DNA from: an uncultured Collinsella sp.
GTDB taxonomy: Bacteria; Actinomycetota; Coriobacteriia; Coriobacteriales; Coriobacteriaceae
Length of the DNA: 5,409 nucleotides
Direction of reading: 5' to 3'
Assembly (NCBI GenBank): GCA_900752475.1
Contig: CAADVJ010000097.1
Location: 1-5,409 of the forward strand
Shown here: positions 1 to 5,379 of the stretch, one piece after another
Numbering within the stretch: position 1 is the stretch's first letter
Layout: each line of letters opens with the position of its first letter
Program-made: the position numbers and the translations under genes
The notes under the pieces: generated by a model
What the model saw: the letters and a program-made list of their open reading frames with translations, nothing else
Told to the model about the DNA's origin: nothing
The model's database searches: none

Positions 1-2
1 AG

Positions 3-290
3 GGTTACCCCGAGATCGGCCTGTACTGGGAGAAGGCTGCCCACGAGGAGGCCGAGCACGCCGCTAAGTTCGCTGAGCTCTTGGGCGAGGTCGTGACCGA
101 CTCCACCAAGAAGAACCTCGAGATGCGCGTTGAGGCCGAGAACGGCGCCACCGCCGGCAAGACTGATCTTGCCAAGCGCGCCAAGGCCGCTGGCCTCGAT
201 GCCATCCACGATACCGTGCATGAGATGGCTCGCGACGAGGCTCGCCACGGCAAGGCTTTCGCCGGCCTGCTCAAGCGCTACTTTGGCTAA
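3..290 (+). CDS. Rubrerythrin / NADH peroxidase-type diiron protein, C-terminal part (5' end outside window)
   Basis: The frame is open from the left edge and runs to a TAA at 288-290, giving 95 residues. These match the second half of a ferritin-like four-helix diiron domain. Two ExxH iron-ligand motifs are visible: E16-A-E-H19 (in AHEEAEH) and E79-A-R-H82 (in ARDEARHGKAF). The protein ends at KRYFG directly after the last helix with no rubredoxin domain. By knowledge of the family this fits the reverse-rubrerythrin/NADH peroxidase layout, in which a rubredoxin-like zinc/iron knuckle precedes the diiron domain; that part would lie left of the window and is inferred. Such cytoplasmic proteins reduce hydrogen peroxide in anaerobes using electrons passed from NADH through redox partners. 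A strong terminator follows 35 bases downstream, so this is the last gene of its transcript. Codon use is strongly GCC/CGC/AAG-biased, as expected for an abundant protein. The family is confident; the exact subtype less so. Confidence 0.9.
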   Translation, partial: GYPEIGLYWEKAAHEEAEHAAKFAELLGEVVTDSTKKNLEMRVEAENGATAGKTDLAKRAKAAGLDAIHDTVHEMARDEARHGKAFAGLLKRYFG

Positions 291-325
291 GCCAACCGCC
301 TGAGACATAATCTCTAGCTCGATAA

Positions 326-354
326 GGCCCGGACCGCACGGTTCGGGCCTTTTT
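326..354 (+). terminator. Intrinsic terminator of the rubrerythrin gene
   Basis: GGCCCG-G-ACC pairs with GGT-T-CGGGCC around a GCAC tetraloop (326-349, one G·T pair), followed by five T residues at 350-354. It lies 35 bases after the rubrerythrin stop and has the standard form of a rho-independent terminator. Confidence 0.9.
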
Positions 355-373
355 GTGTCTCGAGGACTCGTTA

Positions 374-397
374 ACGCCCTGAAATACGCCCTGAAAT
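374..397. repeat. Two-unit tandem repeat, 12 bp
   Basis: ACGCCCTGAAAT occurs twice in perfect tandem (374-385 and 386-397), followed by AGG. It lies in the noncoding gap between the rubrerythrin terminator and the first short element. No gene or known site was recognised here; it may be a slippage product. Confidence 0.6.
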
Positions 398-431
398 AGG
401 ACCGCCTTCGGCATCGGTTTCTCGTCAAAAA

Positions 432-554
432 CTAAGTGAGTAGACTTTTTGGAACTTGCCGAGCACACCATCCATATTGCTTTATAAAGCCGCAGGTAAA
501 TAACTTGTTGCAAAACGGTCTGGTCGCCAAAGTGCCAAAAGTCTACTCACTTAG
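432..554. mobile_element. Short transposase-less inverted-repeat element, copy 1 (MITE-like)
   Basis: The segment begins CTAAGTGAGTAGACTTTT and ends with its reverse complement AAAAGTCTACTCACTTAG. The inverted similarity continues imperfectly inward for roughly 30 bases (GGAACTTGCCGA against GGCACTTTGGCGA). The interior contains the palindrome GCTTTATAAAGC (479-490) and has no coding potential. A second copy lies at 1852-1972; the ungapped hand alignment over 121 bases shows 19 differences, about 84% identity, with the ends perfectly conserved. If the core is taken as AGTGAG...CTCACT (435-551), copy 1 is flanked on both sides by TA, which would suit a TA target duplication of the IS630/Tc1-mariner kind, but the palindromic end makes this ambiguous. 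The right end provides the stop codon of the minus-strand gene beside it. Read on the minus strand, the outer left arm is followed by TTTTT (427-431 reversed), so this copy could also act as a terminator. Element class is inferred. Confidence 0.75.
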
Positions 555-1676
555 AACCGCAGCCGTCCACGATCGAGTCTTTTTGTGCCTAGCGGGCATC
601 TTTCCGTCGATTACTCCCAATTTTGTCCAGTCAACGAACAGTTCAGAACGGAGTAATGCCTCAGCCCTTTGCTCATCCGGGCTTTTATCACGATATTCAG
701 CATCGAGCATCCTGCATACGGCCTTAACGATCGCGCGGAATCTATCCTCATCGGATATCTGTCTGTGTGTCAGGAGAAGCACATCGTAGCCCATGGCCTG
801 AAGGGCCGTCATGCGATCGGCGTCACGCAAGCCATCCCCTGCGCGTCCGTGCGAGGCCTTTCCCTGACATTCAATGGCCACCTGTCGCCTGCTGTCCGGC
901 GTAGAAAGTAGTAGGTCGATATATACACGGGACTTTCCCACAATCGCTCGAGCACTTGTGCTTAACGTCACTTCGACATTGAGCTCTATGCCGCAAAAAC
1001 CTTCGCCTCCCAGGGCTCGCGGCAGCCCGAGCAACAAATACGCCTCGACCTCAAAAGGCGACGCGGCACCCAATGGGACGAGTTGCGATACCGCCATAAA
1101 TCTATTGCCGTAACGCATCCCGCAAACATCTGAACAAAAACGGTCAAGGTCTCTGCCCAAAACCAAAGCGTCTCGACGCCATAAATTTGAAGTGGCGCCG
1201 TCCTCGGACGGGCAGCGCACCCAACCGAACGTTGTCGAAATCGCGCCCGAATCAATTGCACGCGTAAGCTCCGCCTCAAGTGCCACCGGCAGAGCGCACA
1301 CCGCAAACAAGCCACACATCTCCGCCAACACAAAAAGAAGCTGAAGATCCGTCAGATGCCGCGACATGATGAATGCCGTCAGTAGAGGAGACGTAATCAA
1401 AAATCCATGCTCCGTTTCCAGCACGGATTCCCTGGGAAGCTCACCAAGAAACAGCCGCTGCCTAATGCTGGCAGGACAAGTCCGTTTGTTTCTCGTCCGA
1501 ACCAATGCATACAACGGAAAACCGAGCGCGACCGCAGCCGTCGGGTTGCGGGCGAGATCATATCGCTGCCGGTCTTCTTCCGGTCGTGGAAGCGGCGGAC
1601 ACAAAGCGCGGACTTGAGGAGGCAAACGCCAGTACCTAAAAGCCGATATGTCACAAAGTAGATCCTTCATAGGCAC
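543..1676 (-). CDS. Uncharacterised protein with C-terminal PD-(D/E)XK / DUF559-like nuclease signature
   Basis: This is a 377-codon frame from GTG at 1676; an ATG two codons later (1668-1670) is an equally plausible start. Neither has a clear Shine-Dalgarno sequence. The N-terminal part (LLCDISAFRYWRLPP, residues 6-20) and middle match nothing I can name. From about residue 206, SPFEVEAYLLLGLPRALGG is followed by a block with restriction-endonuclease-fold features: D254 in VYIDLLL, E269-x-Q271 in AIECQGK, H276, a conserved-looking R284-D285..R288, and YDVLLLTHRQI (297-307). This order resembles DUF559/Vsr-like domains that close many actinobacterial proteins, and I recall similar paralogous proteins in Coriobacteriia. 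There is no signal peptide or membrane segment. The final residues LSE and the TAG stop are encoded inside the end of the short element at 432-554. The gene has no operon partner and is bracketed by two copies of that element, which suggests an acquired or mobile cassette. The nuclease activity and any defence role are inferences; the substrate is unknown. Confidence 0.8.
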   Translation of the reverse strand: MPMKDLLCDISAFRYWRLPPQVRALCPPLPRPEEDRQRYDLARNPTAAVALGFPLYALVRTRNKRTCPASIRQRLFLGELPRESVLETEHGFLITSPLLTAFIMSRHLTDLQLLFVLAEMCGLFAVCALPVALEAELTRAIDSGAISTTFGWVRCPSEDGATSNLWRRDALVLGRDLDRFCSDVCGMRYGNRFMAVSQLVPLGAASPFEVEAYLLLGLPRALGGEGFCGIELNVEVTLSTSARAIVGKSRVYIDLLLSTPDSRRQVAIECQGKASHGRAGDGLRDADRMTALQAMGYDVLLLTHRQISDEDRFRAIVKAVCRMLDAEYRDKSPDEQRAEALLRSELFVDWTKLGVIDGKMPARHKKTRSWTAAVLSE

Positions 1677-1753
1677 AGGAAAACACGAATTTCAACCCAG
1701 CCGGTCTCGCATTGGCGCGAACGCAACAAAAATGGCGCCGAACGGACTGCCAA

Positions 1754-1819
1754 GTTTTCAACAGCCCTCCCCAACTGGCCAAAAGCTTGCCAAGAGCTGG
1801 ACGAAACCCTGTTGAAAAC
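1754..1819. repeat. 66-bp inverted-repeat structure upstream of the nuclease-like gene
   Basis: GTTTTCAACAG (1754-1764) is repeated as its exact reverse complement CTGTTGAAAAC (1809-1819), 44 bases apart. Between the arms lies a second, weaker stem (TGGC ... GCCA around CAAAAGCTT). A run of seven T residues follows at about 1824-1830, so on the + strand it could behave as a weak terminator. It occupies the 175-bp gap between the start of the nuclease-like gene and element copy 2, where that gene's promoter should be. It could be an operator, a remnant of another short repeat, or an RNA structure; the sequence does not decide. No convincing -35/-10 pair was found for the gene in this gap. Confidence 0.5.
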
Positions 1820-1851
1820 CCCATTTTTTTCATGTAGAAGCTTTGCGCGGC

Positions 1852-1972
1852 AAGTGAGTAGACTTTTTTGAACATCCCGAGCAGGCCGGTCATCCTGCTT
1901 TTCAAAACCGCAGGTAGATAGCTTGTTACAAAACTGCCTGGTCGCCAAAGCGCCAAAAGTCTACTCACTTAG
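1852..1972. mobile_element. Short transposase-less inverted-repeat element, copy 2 (MITE-like)
   Basis: This is the second copy of the element at 432-554, in the same orientation and of the same length over the 121-base alignment. The outer arms AAGTGAGTAGACTTTT and AAAAGTCTACTCACTT are identical to copy 1; most of the 19 differences fall in the interior. The inner palindrome of copy 1 is changed (GCTTTTCAAAAC) but keeps its T/A complementarity, and GCAGG (1881-1885) can pair with CCTGC (1894-1898). The left flank is CA rather than TA, so no clean target duplication is seen. The right end overlaps the last codons of pdxR and supplies its TGA stop (1965-1967). With copy 1 it brackets the nuclease-like gene as direct repeats. 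The divergence between copies suggests independent or old insertions rather than a recent duplication. Confidence 0.75.
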
Positions 1973-3401
1973 ATTGCAGAGTGCCCCCCATTAGCTGCAA
2001 TTCCAAGGTATTAAGCACTTTTGGACTCAGATCGTCATACTGAACAAGAATTTGACTTGAGTTTTCAGGGACAGATGCGCCATCGGCACACCAATAACAG
2101 TCACTGATATCGACAAAAGGGATACTCGAGCGCGTGAGGGCCCGCACAAAAGAGCTTCCACCCACTCCGCGCTCTGCAACCACGGTGCAGTAAAGGCCCG
2201 CATCTGCATGCTCAATCGAGACCTCCCCTGCCGGGAACGCTTTCCGTACAAGCGCCGCCAGGCCATCGCGCGCCTCGCGAGCGCGCACGCGCACGCGGTT
2301 CACATGTCGCTCGTAATCACCCGATTCCAGCAAACGCGCCAAGGCAACCTGGTCAACAGAGCTCACCGATGAGGCGTAAAAACCAAGGTTGTGCTTAAAC
2401 CGCTCCATCAGCTCATCGGGCAACACCATGTACGCTAGACGCAACGCCGATGAAAGGCTCTTCGAAAACGTGTTGGTATAGATAACCGACTGGGCGGCGT
2501 CGATTGACGCGAGCGCGGGAATCGGCTTGCCGGCAAGGCGAAACTCACAATCGAAGTCGTCTTCGATGAGATACCGGCCCGGCTGCTCGGCGGCCCAGCT
2601 CAGCAGCGCGTAGCGACGCGCAATGCTCGTCACAAGGCCGGTCGGATACTGATGGGACGGCATCAGGTGAAGGACATCGGTCCCGCTTTTCTGCAGAGTG
2701 CTCAAGTCCACGCCCTCATCATCCAACGGGATATGTCGAACTTTGCAGCCCATAGCCTGATAGATGCGCGTCAGGCGCAAATAGCCCGGGTCCTCAACGG
2801 CATACACCCTGTCGGCTCCAAGCAGCTGAACCAACATGGTATCGAGCAGCTGGGCGCCCGCACCGATAACAATGTTGTTGGGGTCGACATTCATGCCCCT
2901 CGTCCCACGCAGGTGGTGAGCGATTGCGCATCGTAGCCGAGCGGTGCCCTGTGCCGGTGCGGGCGAAAAGATCTCGCGCTCGTCTTCGGATGCCAGCGTC
3001 GCCCGCAGTGCGCTTTGCCAAAGCCGCGCCGCCTCCAAAGTGGAAGGAGAAAGTGCGTCGAATTGCTCGACCCGTCCATCAACATCATGTGCGTTAAGAC
3101 CCGCAGGAGCGGAATCTCGATCAAGCTCTGTCTCAGCCAAAGGCAAAACCGGTGCATCCGGAAGCTCGCAAGCGTAGTAGCCACGACGCGGCTTAGAGCA
3201 AATATAGCCCTCGGCAAGTAACTGGCTATATGCATTCTCGATGGTAATGACACTGATTCCCAGATGACTGGCAAAGGCACGCTTAGACGGAAGATGCTCC
3301 CCCGCCGCAATGCGTCCAGCTACGATATCATCTCGAATTTGCTGGTAAATATACTCATAGAGCGATGCTTCGCCGCGTTTTTCCAAATTGTAGTCAAGCA
3401 T
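1965..3401 (-). CDS. pdxR: PdxR, MocR/GntR-family PLP-responsive regulator of pyridoxal phosphate synthesis
   Basis: The protein has 478 residues, normal for the MocR subfamily. Start chosen: ATG at 3399-3401, because AGGTGA stands seven bases upstream; the frame extends 11 codons further to a TTG without ribosome-site support. Residues about 10-78 form a GntR winged helix-turn-helix (LPSKRAFASHLGISVITIENAY, then a wing near RRGYY). From about 120 to the end is a fold-type I aminotransferase-like domain. PSHQYPTG (248-255) and IEDDFDCEF (279-287) are typical cofactor-pocket motifs, and K314 in TFSKSLSSALRL is the expected Schiff-base lysine for PLP. The usual late MocR segment of LRLGF type reads ILVQYDDLS here, so its arginine is missing. 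The gene is divergent from pdxST across 145 bp, the classic pdxR arrangement; such regulators activate pdxST and often repress themselves when PLP is scarce. The last lysine and the TGA stop lie inside element copy 2. Family certain; role strongly supported by context. Confidence 0.92.
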   Translation of the reverse strand: MLDYNLEKRGEASLYEYIYQQIRDDIVAGRIAAGEHLPSKRAFASHLGISVITIENAYSQLLAEGYICSKPRRGYYACELPDAPVLPLAETELDRDSAPAGLNAHDVDGRVEQFDALSPSTLEAARLWQSALRATLASEDEREIFSPAPAQGTARLRCAIAHHLRGTRGMNVDPNNIVIGAGAQLLDTMLVQLLGADRVYAVEDPGYLRLTRIYQAMGCKVRHIPLDDEGVDLSTLQKSGTDVLHLMPSHQYPTGLVTSIARRYALLSWAAEQPGRYLIEDDFDCEFRLAGKPIPALASIDAAQSVIYTNTFSKSLSSALRLAYMVLPDELMERFKHNLGFYASSVSSVDQVALARLLESGDYERHVNRVRVRAREARDGLAALVRKAFPAGEVSIEHADAGLYCTVVAERGVGGSSFVRALTRSSIPFVDISDCYWCADGASVPENSSQILVQYDDLSPKVLNTLELQLMGGTLQSK

Positions 3402-3408
3402 GAGCCTA

Positions 3409-3414
3409 TCACCT
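3409..3414 (-). promoter_or_regulatory. Shine-Dalgarno site deciding the pdxR start
   Basis: Minus-strand AGGTGA lies seven bases before the ATG at 3401. It supports that start over the upstream in-frame TTG at 3434. It overlaps by two bases the first copy of the candidate operator repeat. Confidence 0.6.
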
Positions 3415-3454
3415 GACCTTATTAAGCCATTCAATCTGGTATTAGTCTGACCTT
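3413..3454. promoter_or_regulatory. Candidate PdxR operator: direct repeat CTGACCTT x2
   Basis: CTGACCTT occurs at 3413-3420 and again at 3447-3454, start to start 34 bp, in the divergent pdxR-pdxS region. MocR regulators, including PdxR, are known to bind paired direct repeats between divergent genes. The right copy touches the proposed -35 box of pdxS and the left copy lies at the pdxR ribosome site, so occupation could affect both directions. Repeat and position are seen; binding by PdxR is inferred. Confidence 0.45.
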
Positions 3455-3481
3455 GTCATTATCTCGAAAACTGAGTATTTC
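3453..3481 (+). promoter_or_regulatory. Possible sigma-70-type promoter of pdxST
   Basis: TTGTCA (3453-3458) and TATTTC (3476-3481) are separated by exactly 17 bases. The -35 is good and the -10 poor, which suits a promoter needing an activator such as PdxR. The predicted leader is about 60 nt. No comparable pair was found for pdxR on the other strand. Confidence 0.35.
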
Positions 3482-3546
3482 GCCATAACCAGCTCCCAGA
3501 TAGGATGTTCCGTCAAGCAATGCACATGCCAACCAAGGGAGCAACC

Positions 3547-4437
3547 ATGGCAGAACAGACCAGCAAGGCAGATCGCGTCAAACTCAACCGCGAGCTCGCA
3601 CAGATGCTCAAGGGCGGCGTCATCATGGACGTCACCACGCCCGAGCAGGCACGTATCGCCGAGGAGGCGGGCGCCTGCGCCGTCATGGCACTCGAGCGCA
3701 TCCCGGCCGACATCCGTGCCGCAGGCGGCGTCTCGCGCATGAGCGACCCCAAGATGATCAAGGGCATCCAAGAGGCCGTCTCCATCCCCGTCATGGCCAA
3801 GTGCCGCATCGGTCACATCGTCGAGGCGCAGGTCCTTCAGGCCATCGATATCGACTACATCGATGAGTCCGAGGTTCTCTCCCCCGCCGACGATGTCTAC
3901 CACATCGACAAAACCCAGTTTGACGTCCCGTTTGTCTGCGGTGCCCGCGACCTGGGCGAGGCGCTGCGCCGTGTTGCCGAGGGCGCCACGATGATTCGTA
4001 CCAAGGGCGAGCCGGGCACGGGCGACGTCGTCCAGGCTGTGCGCCATATGCGCAAGATCCAAAAGCAGATCCGCGACGTTATTGCCCTGCGTGACGACGA
4101 GCTCTTTGAGGCTGCCAAGCAGCTGCAGGTTCCGGTCGAGCTGGTGCGCAATGTCCACACCACGGGCAAGCTTCCCGTCGTGAACTTTGCCGCCGGCGGC
4201 GTAGCGACCCCCGCCGACGCCGCGCTGATGATGCAGCTGGGTGCCGAAGGCGTCTTTGTGGGCTCGGGCATCTTTAAGAGCGGCGACCCGGCCAAGCGCG
4301 CCGCCGCCATCGTTAAGGCCGTGGCAAACTTCACCGATGCCAAGCTCATTGCCGAGCTTTCGGAGGACCTGGGCGAGGCCATGGTCGGCATCAACGCCGA
4401 CGAGATTGAAATCATCATGGAGGAGCGCGGACGCTAG
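3547..4437 (+). CDS. pdxS: PdxS, pyridoxal 5'-phosphate synthase lyase subunit
   Basis: The protein has 296 residues, close to the usual 290-297. Start chosen at ATG 3547 because AAGGGAG sits five bases upstream; in-frame ATGs at 3505, 3520 and 3526 would add residues that the family lacks. PdxS is a (beta/alpha)8 barrel that makes PLP from ribose 5-phosphate, glyceraldehyde 3-phosphate and ammonia in the cytoplasm, as a dodecamer decorated with PdxT. Key positions are present: D28 (in GGVIMDV), the first catalytic lysine K85 (in VMAKCRIGH) and the second, K153 (in IRTKGEPGTG). They correspond to Bacillus subtilis D24, K81 and K149 with a constant offset of four. The phosphate-binding loops FAAGGVATP and FVGSGIFKSGDP are also intact. 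Its stop is 20 bases from the pdxT start, so the two genes are co-transcribed. Codon use is highly biased, implying strong expression. A long antisense open frame across it is a coding shadow. Confidence 0.98.
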   Translation: MAEQTSKADRVKLNRELAQMLKGGVIMDVTTPEQARIAEEAGACAVMALERIPADIRAAGGVSRMSDPKMIKGIQEAVSIPVMAKCRIGHIVEAQVLQAIDIDYIDESEVLSPADDVYHIDKTQFDVPFVCGARDLGEALRRVAEGATMIRTKGEPGTGDVVQAVRHMRKIQKQIRDVIALRDDELFEAAKQLQVPVELVRNVHTTGKLPVVNFAAGGVATPADAALMMQLGAEGVFVGSGIFKSGDPAKRAAAIVKAVANFTDAKLIAELSEDLGEAMVGINADEIEIIMEERGR

Positions 4438-4457
4438 TCCAGCAGAAAGGATCACAC

Positions 4458-5045
4458 ATGAGCGATTACGCAGACCAGACGGTCGCCGTGCTGGCGGTCC
4501 AAGGTGCTTTTGCCGAGCACGAGGCAAGGCTGTCCGAGCTTGGCGCACACTGTATTGAGCTGAGGCAGGCGGCTGATTTAAAGCAGGACTTTGACCGTCT
4601 GGTACTTCCCGGCGGCGAGTCTACCGTTCAAGGGAAGCTGCTTGATGAGTTGGGCATGCTCGAGGAGCTTCGTGCCCGCATTGTTGAAGGCATGCCCGTC
4701 TTGGGCACCTGCGCCGGCCTGATTCTGCTGGCTCACGACCTTGCCGCCCATGACGATAAGGGCACGCCGCGTTTGGCAACCATGGATGTACTTGTCGAGC
4801 GCAATGCCTACGGCAGACAGCTCGGCAGCTTTCGAACCAAGGGACAGGTAGCCGGCATCGACGGTCAAGTGCCGCTGACGTTTATCCGCGCGCCCCGCAT
4901 CGTCGAGGTCCACGGCGACGCAAAGGCCTTAGCGAAAGTCGACGGGCGCATCGTCGCCGCGCGCCAGGGCAACCAGCTCGGCGTAACCTTCCACCCCGAA
5001 CTCGATGAAGACACCCGCCTCCACGAGCTCTTCCTCCAAATGTAG
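4458..5045 (+). CDS. pdxT: PdxT, pyridoxal 5'-phosphate synthase glutaminase subunit
   Basis: The protein has 195 residues, the normal length. It is a class I (triad) glutamine amidotransferase that hydrolyses glutamine and channels ammonia into the PdxS barrel. The start ATG has AAAGGA six bases upstream. The N-terminal AVLAVQGAFAEH (residues 10-21) is the strand and turn typical of PdxT; LPGGEST (50-56) forms the oxyanion and substrate loop. The catalytic cysteine is C85 in GTCAG, and the H179/E181 pair of the triad is in FHPEL near the C-terminus. All catalytic residues are intact. It follows pdxS by 20 bases in the same operon. Its codon use is a little less biased than that of pdxS (more TTG, GGT and TTT). 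The reading frame ends 19 bases before the double-hairpin element that probably forms the operon's 3' end. Confidence 0.98.
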   Translation: MSDYADQTVAVLAVQGAFAEHEARLSELGAHCIELRQAADLKQDFDRLVLPGGESTVQGKLLDELGMLEELRARIVEGMPVLGTCAGLILLAHDLAAHDDKGTPRLATMDVLVERNAYGRQLGSFRTKGQVAGIDGQVPLTFIRAPRIVEVHGDAKALAKVDGRIVAARQGNQLGVTFHPELDEDTRLHELFLQM

Positions 5046-5064
5046 GCATCGAAATCAACAAACG

Positions 5065-5202
5065 AAAAGGGAGTGGATAATCTCCCACTTTGAGCTCGAA
5101 TGCAGACTCAAACCGGGAGATTATCCACTCTCATGCTATGCAGTCGTTGGGGACGTTCTTAAACGACTAGTCAAACAAGAACGTCCCCAACGACTACCTT
5201 TT
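5065..5202. repeat. BIME-like element: two long perfect hairpins with mirrored ends
   Basis: Hairpin 1: GAGTGGATAATCTCCC (5071-5086) pairs perfectly with 5115-5130. After a 2-base mismatch the stem continues with TTTGAG (5089-5094) against CTCAAA (5107-5112), leaving a 12-base loop. Hairpin 2: AGTCGTTGGGGACGTTCTT (5142-5160) pairs perfectly with 5177-5195 around a 16-base loop that contains GACTAGTC. Eleven bases separate the two. The outer borders mirror each other: AAAAGGGAGT (5065-5074) on the left and ACTACCTTTT (5193-5202) on the right, nine of ten bases complementary. Two oppositely oriented palindromes with GGAG and GTAG feet recall REP/BIME elements moved by RAYT transposases, though no transposase is in the window. 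Only CCTTTTGG follows hairpin 2, so a classical terminator role is weak; stabilising or ending the pdxST transcript is possible. Confidence 0.65.
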
Positions 5203-5350
5203 GGCAAGTTTGAATCAAGGCAACGCCGATGTTCTGGTACCGACAGAAAACCCGCCAGAGCGAGGGAGGCCCTTTTGGGGCGAGATGACGCCATAGGTTG
5301 AGCATAAGTCAGCGAGCGGGTCGCATTTGAGGCAAGGTGACGTGAAACGA
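5203..5350. other. Noncoding stretch between the double hairpin and the last terminator
   Basis: Together with the flanking structures, this is part of 364 bases after pdxT without a supportable gene. Short open frames exist on both strands but lack ribosome sites and recognisable content. The only structure seen is a weak minus-strand stem (about 5251-5266, CCGCCAGAGCGAGG) followed on that strand by TTTTCT, too weak to call a terminator. Confidence 0.4.
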
Positions 5351-5379
5351 AAGGGCGCTGACCTTTTGGTCGCGCCCTT
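5351..5379 (-). terminator. Intrinsic terminator, probably of a minus-strand gene to the right
   Basis: AAGGGCGC-(T)-GACC pairs with GGTC-GCGCCCTT around a TTTT loop (5351-5379, one bulged base). On the minus strand the stem runs into CCCTTTCGTTTC, a pyrimidine-rich tail; on the + strand it is followed by GAAG, so the minus direction is favoured. A frame entering from the right edge on the minus strand (R-I-W-T-I-stop, TGA at 5391-5393) ends 11 bases before it and may be the last codons of that gene, but six codons are too few to annotate. Confidence 0.6.

Noticed and set aside
436..789. Plus-strand open frame of 117 codons starting inside element copy 1
   Set aside because: It is antisense to the nuclease-like gene, begins in the inverted repeat, has no ribosome site and gives no recognisable protein.
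1651..1968. Minus-strand frames of 93-105 codons spanning element copy 2 and the gap
   Set aside because: They run through the noncoding element and the inverted repeat, and overlap both flanking genes. A start at MKKMGF exists but has no ribosome site or family resemblance.
432..1972. CRISPR or integron array
   Set aside because: Only two copies 1.4 kb apart with a gene between them; no regular spacers, integrase or cas genes.
3505..3546. Earlier in-frame start codons for pdxS (ATG at 3505, 3520, 3526)
   Set aside because: They would add a non-family N-terminal extension and lack a ribosome site, whereas ATG 3547 has AAGGGAG at good spacing and gives the normal length.
3442..4548. Long minus-strand open frame (368 codons) antisense to pdxS and the start of pdxT
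   Set aside because: It lies wholly opposite a certain, codon-biased gene pair; GC-rich codon bias creates such mirror frames. The translation is low-complexity and resembles no protein.
5072..5129. TTATCCACT in both arms of hairpin 1, one base from the DnaA box TTATCCACA
   Set aside because: Both copies arise from one palindrome. There is no box cluster, AT-rich unwinding region or dnaA/dnaN neighbour, so an origin is not supported.
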